Assembly: GCA_043228905.1 (NCBI GenBank)
Contig: JBHGNT010000001.1
Location: forward strand, 20,460,001-20,524,000
From: Azolla caroliniana
Lineage: Eukaryota; Polypodiophyta
Direction: 5' to 3'
Length of the DNA: 64,000 nt
Position 1 is the first letter of the stretch. Each line of letters begins with the position of its first letter. The notes below the pieces were generated by a model that was not told the DNA's origin, ran no database searches, and saw only the letters and a list, made by a program, of their open reading frames with translations. A program made the translations under genes and the position numbers. This document shows, piece after piece, positions 55,241 through 64,000 of the stretch.

Positions 55241-55884
55241 ATTTCGATTATCCCGCACATTCTGCTCTTTACGGCCGCCTCCATTGCATGCCGATCCGCC
55301 TCATCTGCCACGACTACGGGTTCTATCTTCCTCTGTGTGCAACATCTTGTTGTCGGTGTGCGTACTCGTTGACGCACCCGCGTGATTTTCCTCCACGAGC
55401 AATATGGATTGAACCTTGATGAATGAAGGCGTAATCTCCCTTGTGCAGACTGCAGTCCGGAACGCTTAGAACTTTGACGCTAACCCACCCAGACAAACCT
55501 TCACCATTTCGTCCTCCTTGACATTCATGTTGACGGAGTCGAGAGAGTCACAGATCTCCTTGATTCGGGCCATGTAATCGGCCACAGACAGATCTTTCAT
55601 TTGGACATTGTTGAGCTCCTGCATGAGCTGCAATTTCGTGGTCATTGTGCTAGCGCCGAAAATCCTCTTGAGATTCGCCCACGTGTCCTTTGGCGTCTTA
55701 GCATCCCGAATGTTGCTCAAGAGCTGGTCTCTCACACAGGACGCGAATCAGTAAAGAACTTTGCTTGTCGCTTGTTCCCAAGCCGAAAAGTCTTTGTGTG
55801 TCGATTCGAGTGCTGCATCATTAGCTTGTGACATAACTCTAGTAGCCATGACCAAGCAAGTATTGGTGCATCTTGCACGACAAT
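55241..55884 (-). pseudogene. copia B2 gag piece
   Basis: The minus strand reads AKTPKDTWANLKRIFGASTM, LQLMQELNNVQMKDLSVADY and ARIKEICDSLDSVNMNVKED, and the frame continues into the piece at 49610. The gag N-terminus is cut at KMHQY (about 55884), where LTR sequence begins. The primer site and first gag codons are deleted. Divergence from B1 and B3 is clear, so B2 is an older copy or a sister subfamily. Confidence 0.82.
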
Positions 55885-56254
55885 TCAGCGAAACATAGAG
55901 ATCACAGAGAAAGAGAGGGAGACACACACACACACACACACACACACAGTAGAAACTACAAACTATATTCAAAATAATTCTTTGTATGTTCTCTGTACAT
56001 ATTTCATGCTAAGTGAGCACCTTTTATACAAGCCCTGACTATCGGGCTGACACAAGTACTGACAGTGCTTGATTGCTCATAAATGAGCCTTCTACACTAA
56101 CTCCCAAAACTATTCCTTACTAGGAATAACGTTCTAACGACCTTTCGGTTTAAATACCGCCACAACCATATTTTGTGTACAGTTTTACGCACCTAGTCTA
56201 CATACTAGGTTACGTACCCATTTACGCACTGAATGTTGAGCTTGTCTCTCAATA
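55885..56254 (-). repeat. 5' LTR of copia B2, inner end deleted
   Basis: The minus-strand start is TATTGAGAGACAAG at 56254. It includes a CA repeat (55922-55948), the TATA box near 56027, and palindromes including ACCTAGT/ACTAGGT near 56191-56210. Both arms there differ from the ACCCAGT/ACTGGGT of B1. The border with copia H reverse transcriptase at 56255 shows that B2 inserted in H. Confidence 0.82.
55922..55948 (+). repeat. CA dinucleotide microsatellite
   Basis: An uninterrupted (CA)n run of about 13 units within the B2 LTR. It occupies the place where other family B LTRs carry a GA run. Confidence 0.9.
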
Positions 56255-58991
56255 GTTTTGCGCTTTTCATGCTGAATCTCTGGATAACCTTTGTCACGTA
56301 TTTTTCTTGTGACAACCACAACAATTTCTTTGTTCGATCCCGAACAATGTGCATCCCCAGGATTTGCTTTACCGGACCCATATCCTTCATCGAAAACGAT
56401 CTGCTCAAGGCCTTCTTCAGCACTTGGATCTTCGTATGGTCCCATCCGACAATCAACATGTCTTCCACATACAATAGAGGGATGAGTAAATCTCCTCCGT
56501 CGAATTTTTTCACAAATACACAGTGATCGGCCTGCATTTTGTGCTACCCGTTGTCGGTCATGAAGGATTCAAATTTTCGGTACCATTGCCGAGGTGCTTG
56601 CTTGAACCCATACAAGCTCTTCCTTAATCGGCATACCAGGTTCTCTTTGCCTTTCTCTACAAATCCTTCTGACTGGTGCATATAGATTTCCTCTTCGAGA
56701 TCACCGTGCGAAAATGTCGTCTTGGCATCCAATTGCTCGACTTCGAGATCCATGTTGGTCGTGATGCTCAGCACGGTTCGGATTGACGTCATATTTACGA
56801 CCGGGGCAAATATTTCGTCGAAATCAACACCTTTCTTCTACTGGAAACCTTTCACGACGATTCGTGCTTTGTACCTAGGTGGATTCCCACCATCTTCCGG
56901 TTTCAACTTGTATATCCATTTATTCCGAAGTGTCTTCTTTCCTCTTGGCAGTTCAGTCAGTTCATATGTGTGTTTCTCATGCAAAGAATCCATCTCCTCT
57001 TGCATGGCACTCAACCACTTTCGTCTGTGGGTATCTTCCTTGGCTTCTTTAAAGCTTTCTGGCTGCCCCTCATCGGTTAGCAGTACACGCTCTTCATCCG
57101 GAAATCTTCGGGAGCCCTCCTTTTTCTTAGGGGGTATCTATGACCTCCATTCGGCACGATAGGTTCTTCTATGACTTCGTCGGCCGATTCCAATTCGGTT
57201 GGTTGTTCAGCCGCTTCCCCTCGCTCTTCAGTCGGTTCTCGATTTTTCCTTGATTTCGGTACGGTATACTCGAGCCGAATTCCTTGATTTCGGCAATAAT
57301 CCTTGAACGGTCCACGGTACTCTCTGCCATTGCCCACTCGGACTGCCATCACTTTTCGGCCAGTTTCTCTCTCGGCCCTCACTTGGAACTCTTTGAAGAC
57401 GGATAACGCTTGATCATTCGTCTTTAGCACAAAAGCCCACAACTTCCTTCTACAGTCATCAATGAAGGTCATGAAATACTGTGAACCACCATGCGACTTC
57501 GTGTCCACATAGCATACGTTCATATTCACGAGTTCCATCGACATTTTCTTCCTCATTGAGGGCCTCGTTTGGAAGGATGTTCGATTCTGCTTACCGGCCA
57601 AGCAATCCGTGCACTTCTCAAGTTGCACGTTCTTCACCTCAGGAATGGGGTTGTCCCCGGCAAGCTTTCACATCCCCTTCTAGCTCATATGGCACAACCT
57701 CATGTGCCACAGTTCACTAACTGTGTTGGCTACCATGTTTGCTTCCCTTCATCATATTCGAGCATTCATTATGTACAGTGCGTTGGTCTTCCGAGCTTGA
57801 GCCACGATCAAAATTCCTCGGCATAACTTCATGACACCGTTTCGGATGCTACCCATGTAGCCTTCATCATCTAGCCAACCAGATGATATTAGGTTCAATC
57901 GAACCTCCAGAATGTGTCGTACATCTCTCAACACGAGTCTGCACCCGATTGAGGTTTCCAAACACAAATCCCCAATGCCGAATGATTCAGCATGCTCCAT
58001 TTACCATCTTTATGGATTCGATATATCCGGCTTTGTAGGATGAGAAGCACTTTCAGTCAGGAGTTAGGTGGACTGACGCACCCGAATCGACCACCCATGT
58101 CGATTCTTCGCCGACGAGATTTCCTTCGTTTTGCTCACTAATGAGCAACAACTCCTCCTCACTCATGACGATTGCTGAGGTGTTCTTTCTATTCGTGATT
58201 TTCTTCGGTTCTACACCATCAGCTCCCCCTTTCTCCTTTCGAAAGTGTCGGCAATTTTTCTGGAAGTTCCCTACCTTCCCACAATAGAAGCACATGGGTC
58301 TTCCCCTCGACTTTGACCAGGTCCCCGAATTATCTCGGTTCTGGGGACTTTGATTTCGGCCTCTTCCTCGAATCGTGTCACCTTCTATGACTAAAGCCTT
58401 TTGGTCGGTATTGGACTCACGGTCCTTCCGGTGAGCTTCTTCATTCAGCAAGCTCGACTTCACCTGCTCTAAGGATAGATGCTTCCCTTCCGACCCAATG
58501 TTGCCCAAAGCTATAACGAGCATCTCCCAACTGTCCGGAAGGGATCCCAGCAACAGTAATGCTAATACCTCATTGGCCAAAGGTACTTCTAGAGAGGTGG
58601 TTTGGTTCATCAATCCTTGGAAGGCATTGATGTGATCTGCCATACTGGAGCCATCCTGATACCGGAGCCTCACGATTTTTCGAAATACTGAGACTCAATT
58701 CACGCCTTTCTTGTTTTCGAACATGACGATGATCTTCTTCCATAGGACGTCTGCTTTTGTTTCTTCGCCGAAGTTGTTGTATAGACTCATGTCTATATAA
58801 CACCTTATGTATGTGGCCGTCTTTAGATGCAACACTTCCCACGTCACTGCATCGATCTTGTCTGGTCTTTTATCTCCAAATTGCACCGGAAGCCAGAGGT
58901 CTTTGCACACGAGCATGTCTCTCATCCTCGACTTCCACATTGAGTAGTTGGAGCTAGTTAGCTTAAACTTGACGCCGAACGGGTCTTCCAT
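56255..58991 (-). pseudogene. copia H gag-pol, broken
   Basis: The frame opens at 58991 (MEDPFGVKFKLTSSNYSMWK). Gag shows YIRCYIDMSLYNNFGEETKA and SSMADHINAFQGLMNQ, then a knuckle CFYCGKVGNFQKNC with His changed to Asn near 58270. The protease WVVDSGASVHLTPD is intact near 58080. The integrase finger and core start (CTDCLAGKQNRTSF, FMTFIDDCRRKLW) are present. The rest of the core after IRLEYTVPK is deleted and joined to the acidic linker. RT has TSIRTVLSITTNMDLEVEQL and LLYVEDMLI (YVDD changed to YVED) near 56460. It ends at the B2 LTR. Confidence 0.88.
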
Positions 58992-59007
58992 CGCTCTGAT
59001 ACCACTT

Positions 59008-59552
59008 TGTCAAAAATCGACCAGCCACAACCAGTTCACGTTCATATTCGTGTGCAGAAACCAAGAACTAGTACACAAACAAAAAAGCGTGAAGACAGAT
59101 ATTTTAGGTGGAAAACCTGAAATGGGGAAAAACCATGGGGGTCCACAAAACCCAAGAAAACAGATCATTATAGTAGAGAGGAAGTACAAATACGGAACTC
59201 GGAGGCAGCAACCTCAAGTTCTCCTTCGTCTGACAGACGGCTTCAAAGTTACACTGTCACTCTCTCACTCACGGTTAGAGAGGCAACTTCCTCGTTCTAG
59301 CTTTTCAATAATGATCACCAACTCTAGCTATAAGGTTTTCCCTAGTTGCTTATAAACCAAAGCAACTTTCTAGCTATTTTCAAGTATAGCCCCAGGAGGC
59401 ATTTTTTGACTATTTACAATTATAGTCTTCCGAAACGATTTCAATTTCAATTTTGATTTCCAATTTTGATTTTGATTTTGATTTTGGCCTTGGCCGAGAT
59501 ACTCACCAACACGGTCCTTCTCTTCCCATCCGGAGGGACATGTTTCCCAACA
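59008..59552 (-). repeat. 5' LTR of copia H
   Basis: A 545-base LTR running on the minus strand from TGTTGGGAAACATG to TTTTTGACA. It has palindromes GACTAT/ATAGTC near 59407-59426 and GGCTAT/ATAGCT near 59372-59391, in the same relative place as those of family A but with different arms. No minisatellite array was seen. Confidence 0.82.
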
Positions 59553-60394
59553 GAGTGAAGTTGTTAGGAGGAGTGATGTCCAAGTTGGAATCCGAAAATC
59601 CGAATCAGTTGAACAAGCCGGAACGTCTAGATCGGCTGAAGAAACTGAGCAGATGACAGATGTGTGGACAAATAGAAGAAGATCAGCTAAGTGGAGACTA
59701 GCTAGATGCAGGGGGAGCGGCTGAAAATGGGTTGAATCTAGATTCGACTAAACAAGGGGGAGGTAGGACCAAGAAGGGCAGAGCTGACCAAGTGAAGCCG
59801 AGGACCAAGACATGGGAAGATGTGGTCAAGGGCCATGTAGAAGGCGAATTGGGGACACCTGATTCGGACAAGAGTGGGAACGAATCAGAGACAACCGATT
59901 TAGTTGGAATGTATGCTTCGGATGAGCCAAATCATATGAAGGCCATGCAGATGAGAGGGCAGTCAAGACTGAGGCCGATACGGAAGAACCGATGGGTTGG
60001 GGAGCACGAATGCCACAATCACAAGGGAGTTGATAAGGGCCTGAAGAGCAAACGAGCTGACTACCATGGTCGAAGTGCGTGGAACTAGACTAGTCAAGGA
60101 GCATCGGACTAGAGGGGTCGTGGGATGCAGGACAGAACCAGACGAGGAGAGCAAGACAGGCGTGAGGACACCAAAAGGAGCTGGATGCAAGGACCGGTTG
60201 TTACTGACATGAGGGACCAACCTCAAGTTGAGCTCAATATGAGATGGACCAGTTGGACCAGTTGGCAAGTCGGACTAGATATCATTCGGCCAACTAGACC
60301 TAGTTATGATGATAAGCCTAAGCTCGGAACTAGGTTCCCAACCGATGATGAACCAGCTGTGGAAGCCGATCCGGAACATCACACGTGCCGATAA
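59553..60394 (+). pseudogene. copia I pol C-terminal tail
   Basis: This plus-strand region follows the H LTR. After a purine run (GCAGGGGGAG near 59708) it reads VKPRTKTWEDVVKGHVEGEL, TPDSDKSGNESETTDLV and LRPIRKNRW. The middle part aligns with the charged tail after RNase H in copia B (TANSDESENQSEEAESV). Stops occur near 60086 and elsewhere. The upstream RT and RNase H are absent. The last open stretch ends at 60394. Confidence 0.6.
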
Positions 60395-61232
60395 GGTCTA
60401 TTTTAACAAATAAGTCTAATATAGGAAATTAATGTAAGAGGTTTGTTTAAGAGCATTGAAATACATGTCAATACTTCATCACAGTCCTGTCAAATGGGCT
60501 TGTATATATAAAGTGCATTTGAGCATTATTGTTTGTACTAAGAGAAATTCAGTTTCATTTGGTAATAGAATTTATTGTTGTCTGCTCCACTCAATCTCTC
60601 CCTCTCCCTTTCTCACCTCTTTGTATACCTAACTATTGTGTTCCGGAAAACCGATAGTGTCCTTCTACATAACGCTTCTGCACATGTTCTCTTACACTAT
60701 CTTCATCCTTTAAGGCGATATCTAGTTCTTCCTCAATTGGTTCAGATTGAGCCTAGTTGGCTGTGTATTAGGATCTTGATTCGTAGAATACGACATCCCT
60801 ACTCATTCATACCTTCTTTGTAGAGGGGTTAAAGCATTTGTACTCCTTTTCTTCAAGTGACTACCAATGAGTTGACGAATATGGTTGTATAATGGCCGTA
60901 TTCACACTATCCCACTCGAACAGACTAGGTTTAGGACATTTCTATAATTATACCAAAGGACAGTTTCCCTAGCTTAGTTATTATATAATTGACTCAACAA
61001 CCTAGTTTATGAGGTTGTTGTGTCATATTGTGTCATTTGAATAATATAGTTACATTGCTTTTGTGCCTCTATGTGTCTCTCCCTCTCATACTTTGTTTCT
61101 TGATCTTATCTTTGCTTAACTTGTCTTGGTTGCACAATCTATTCTTCTTGTTGATCTTCTCTAAATCAACTTGTTGTTCTTCATCATTGGTGTTGTTCTT
61201 GTTTTCGCATACTGATGGCCTCATCTCCGACA
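60395..61232 (+). repeat. LTR of copia I/J
   Basis: The right border is set by the primer site TGGTATCAGAGC at 61235-61246, preceded by CTCCGACA. The left border is approximate. TATA-like TATATATAAAG lies near 60512. It lies between a pol-tail fragment (I) and a gag start (J), both on the plus strand. Confidence 0.6.
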
Positions 61233-61279
61233 TTTGGTATCAGAGCGATGTTGCTAATCTACTGTCTTTTGTCATTTTT

Positions 61280-62755
61280 CATCAATAGGATCCCTACTTT
61301 CACCCTCTACAGATCTCAAGTTGCTCACATTTACTGGAATAGATTCTTTGTCTTTGGCTGGACTAAAACCTTCTGATCGGCAATTATCAAGGTCGTATTT
61401 CGTGAAGAGAGAAAGACACTTGTTGATTCACATTCTACTGTGCTAGACCACTCTTCCAATAGGCCAATCAGTCGCACTTTCTTCAGTCGTTGTAGCCGCT
61501 CAGCCTGGAATCTTGATACAAGAACATCTGGGAATCATTGTACCCACTTGGTACAAGAACATTTGCAAATCGGCACTAGGAATCAAACTGACAATAACCG
61601 TGCTCAATCTAGGCAATATCCGAGAAGACCAAACGGATTTGTCCCTCCACTTCTTGTAGTCACTCGGAGCAGGTTCGGCATCCATTGTTATCTGGATTCA
61701 AATGGGCTTTTGTGATCAATCGACATATTTGGGTTCAATTCAGCCACGCACCAAATCGGTCGTATCCACTCTAGACAGAACAAACCAACATCCGAAGTTG
61801 ATTCAAGTTGTGTTCAAATTCAGCTAGAACAAATTTGGATGAGCCAACCGGTTGCACCCTACAGATCAAACTTCAACTTCTAGAAGGAGGAAATGCAGGA
61901 TTACCTAATAGTAAAGGGTCAGATCAACCCAGTCGAGACCAAAAACGCTCCAAAAGGATACAAGAAGAATAACTAGACAAAGGTAGATCGAATTGTCCGC
62001 TCCACCATTCGGATCCACCTATTGGAATCCATCTACTATAAAGTGCAGTCGTGTACGACAACCTTTGAACTATGGAAAACATTGTTAGAAACCTACAAGA
62101 AACCAAGATATATCTGATCTGGTGCCTCTATAACCTTTGGATGAAAGATTTTGACTTAGTCCAGGCACACATCAATGAGTACGAAAGCCTAAACTCCCAA
62201 ATTTCTGCTCAAGGGACAACGATTGAAGACAGATTGAAAGCATTGTTACTAATGGGTACTCTCCCCCTTTCGTGGGAAACTTTTGTCTGCTACCACAATG
62301 AAGTACACCGAAGTCACAAGCTCAAATTTGATTGAGGAAATTGTTCGCACATGATTTGGCAAGCGACCGACACCTATGTAGTACAAGGTTCGTTCGACCA
62401 ACCGAACTATCGAGGAAGAAGTTCTTCCCAACAACCGAACAAGGGCCAAAGCTGGAGCAAGTCTAGGGACGATGAGATATGCAATTATTGCAAGACGCTT
62501 GGACACATTAGGGCTGATTACTATGTGCTCAAGTTCAAAACTGCCAAAGCTTAGAGAGTTGATCATAAGGGCAACCGATAACGGACGACCGAACATTCTA
62601 TTAATTAAAAACTCAGTCAAGTCAAAAGTTCTAGTCACAACTCAAGAATCAAGCACTTGGCTCTTAGACTCGGATGTGTCGTACCATGTGACTCCTCACC
62701 GGTCTTAGTTTCGACAATATTCGACCTAGTATTCTGACTCGGTCCGAGTCAGAAA
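61280..62755 (+). pseudogene. copia J gag-protease fragment, broken
   Basis: The gag can be followed through frameshifts: RSTIRIHLLESIYYKVQSCT-like near 62000, then VQAHINEYESLNSQISAQGT and LLLMGTLPLSWETFVCYHNE. A knuckle CNYCKTLGHIRADYY (last Cys changed to Tyr) is near 62480. The protease stretch TWLLDSDVSYHVTP (DSGA changed to DSDV) is near 62650. The fragment ends at about 62755, where an F-like LTR begins. It belongs to a copia lineage different from A and B. Confidence 0.75.
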
Positions 62756-62988
62756 TGTTGGCCAAAGGCCGGAGTATGAAAGACAACTGGGGGACAAGTG
62801 GGAAGAAGAAAGTATTACTTATTAATTAGCTATAATTAAAATAGGAACGGACGGATCCGGAAGAGTTGCAACGATCCGGATCTGGACCGATCCCTAGCCC
62901 GTTGCCGGTATGGCACCGTTTTGTAATCAGAACCGAATTCCTATAAAAGGATCCGAAGAATGATGTATTAAGAGAGAGGAAATGAATA
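62756..62988 (+). repeat. partial gypsy F-like LTR
   Basis: This sequence (TTATTAATTAGCTATAATTA, GAACGGACGGATCCGG, CGTTGCCGGTATGGCACCG, CTATAAAAGG) lines up in order with the F LTR at 40590-40725. It is cut by the copia B LTR at 62989. It shows that the F family exists elsewhere as separate insertions. Confidence 0.65.
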
Positions 62989-63432
62989 TGTTGAGAGACA
63001 AGCTCAACATCAGCCAGATCGGCTGAGCAAGCCGAGGACCGGATCGGTTGGGACCGATCGGTTAGGCCGGATCGATGCGTAAAACGGATACGCAAACTGG
63101 TGCGTAACGAGAGGCCATATCGGTGCGTAAACCGAAAGGCCGTTAGAGAGACATTCCTCGTAAGGAATAGTTTTGGGAGTAAGTGTTGAGGCTCATTTAT
63201 GAGCAGTCAAGTACTGTTAGTACTTGTGTCAGCCCGATTGTCAGGGCTTGTATAAAAGGTGCTCACTGAGCACGATGTATGTATAGATCGAGTATTATTT
63301 TTGAATTAAATTCTTGTGTTTACTCTCTCTATCTGTCTCTCCCTTGTGTACTATGCAAACCTAAGCTTTCCATTAAACCTGTGTTTTCTGTTGTTCGGTT
63401 TCCTATATGGCTTCCGCATGCCATTCTTTACA
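62989..63432 (+). repeat. 5' LTR of copia B5
   Basis: A 444-base LTR from TGTTGAGAGACAAG to TTCTTTACA, directly followed by primer site TGGTATTAGAGC (one C-to-T change). TATAAAAGG is at 63251-63259 with GTGCTCACTGAGCAC immediately downstream. It has an extra CCGATCGGTT-rich block near 63010-63080 absent from other copies. Confidence 0.92.
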
Positions 63433-63514
63433 TGGTATTAGAGCGTGAGGGTTGAGAACCTCTGCAATCGACTTTGCTTGAAGGAAAAACCAACGAAGAA
63501 GAACAAGAAAACTG

Positions 63515-64000
63515 ATGGACAGAGGAATGGCTAGCTCGCTTCTGACGGAGAAGCTCGACAGAACCAACTACGCATCTTGGTCCTACAAGATGCACCAGTA
63601 CCTCCTCAGACACGATTACTGGAGCTATGTTGATGGAGCAAATGACACAACACCCGACTCGATACACAAAGACTTCCCGATGTGGGAACAATCGGCGAGT
63701 AGAGTGTTGTACTGTTTCGCGTCTTGTGTGGGCGAACAGCTATTAAGCTACGTTTGGGATGCAAAAACGCCAAAGGGTGCGTGGGAAAATCTGAAGAAGA
63801 TCTTCGCCGCGAGCACCACAACCAGGAAGCTTCAGCTCTGACAGGAGTTGAGCAACCTATGACAACGCGATTTGTTGGTGGCTGACTATACCTCGAAGAT
63901 GAAGGACATATGTGACTCCTTAGCTTCCATTGATGTGAACATCAAGGAAAGCGAGATGGTCCAGTTCTATCTCTGTGGTCTGGCGTCAAATTTTGGAGCG
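63515..64000 (+). pseudogene. copia B5 gag, partial
   Basis: The frame opens at ATG 63515 (MDRGMASSLLTEKLDRTNYA), with YWSYVDGANDTTPDSIHKDF and a segment AKTPKGAWENLKKIFAASTT. A TGA at about 63839 (from CGA) and a TGA near 63861 interrupt it. The rest (DYTSKMKDICDSLASIDVNI) continues in frame to the window edge. This is the best-preserved family B gag here. Confidence 0.88.

Larger units (their letters stand above)
56255..59552 (-). mobile_element. Ty1/copia element H (related to family A), 3' truncated
   Basis: A minus-strand copia with a 5' LTR at 59008-59552, a primer site (minus TGGTATCAGAGC) at 58993-59004, and gag-pol down to the RT region, where the LTR of copia B2 starts. The LTR start TGTTGGGAAACATGTCCCTC resembles family A, but gag and pol are clearly diverged. 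Confidence 0.88.
62989..64000 (+). mobile_element. Ty1/copia family B, copy B5 (5' end, runs off window)
   Basis: A plus-strand element with a 5' LTR, a primer site and the start of gag. The left flank GAATA (62984-62988) should recur after its 3' LTR beyond the window. Confidence 0.9.

Noticed and set aside
62732-62754. Inverted repeat with arms TTCTGACTCGG/CCGAGTCAGAA in copia J
   Set aside because: It lies inside the protease coding stretch (YSDSVRVRN) and has no counterpart in other elements, so chance is the simplest explanation.

Overview
This window looks like repeat-dominated intergenic DNA from a land plant nuclear genome. I found no host protein-coding gene, tRNA gene or rRNA gene in 64 kb. 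Almost every base belongs to an LTR retrotransposon or a DNA transposon. The plant assignment rests on Ty1/copia elements primed by a TGGTATCAGAGC (initiator tRNA-Met type) site, Ty3/gypsy pol of the plant style (VFAWSHEDM..GLD in reverse transcriptase, LGTLAGEVL..GFRLKPY at the integrase end), and premature stops dominated by TAG and TGA, as expected from C-to-T decay at CAG and CGA. The species cannot be named from this sequence.

Families named here. A: copia, LTR starting TGTTGGGAGACAGG or TGTTAGGAAACAGG. B and B2: copia, LTR starting TGTTGAGAGACAAG. C: non-autonomous element with LTR ends TGTCGTGAAGAT/ATCTTCACGACA. E and F: gypsy. G: LTR element without recognisable genes. H: copia related to A. 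I/J: a third copia lineage. K: Pogo/Tigger-type DNA transposon.

Layout. 1-3.5 kb: two family A gag-protease fragments head to head, with a gypsy gag scrap between them. 3.5-13 kb: minus-strand copia B1 carrying a nearly full-length plus-strand copia A3 (5957-11767, duplication CATTC). 13-20.3 kb: the rest of a family A element split by element C (14914-19500). 20.3-56.3 kb: one old minus-strand copia, B2, cut into five pieces by a candidate solo LTR, gypsy E (22150-39708, duplication GCCGT), an F/G composite and copia B3 (49611-55240, duplication ATTTC). E contains transposon K (27984-36539, TA duplication). K contains a three-LTR copia, A5 (29226-34135, duplication CAAAC). 56.3-64 kb: copia H, a copia I/J stretch around one LTR, an F-like LTR scrap, and the 5' end of a further copia B that runs off the window. 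The deepest nest is H > B2 > E > K > A5.

Nothing here looks able to move by itself. Coding regions carry stops, frameshifts, catalytic changes (K first Asp to Asn, B3 protease Asp to Glu) or large deletions. The points most worth following are strings of perfect palindromes around the LTR TATA boxes, seen in several unrelated families; a charged tail after RNase H shared by two copia lineages; a 2.5 kb accessory coding region between integrase and the 3' LTR of gypsy E; a repeat-protein reading frame in element C; and three nonsense codons shared by separately inserted family A copies.
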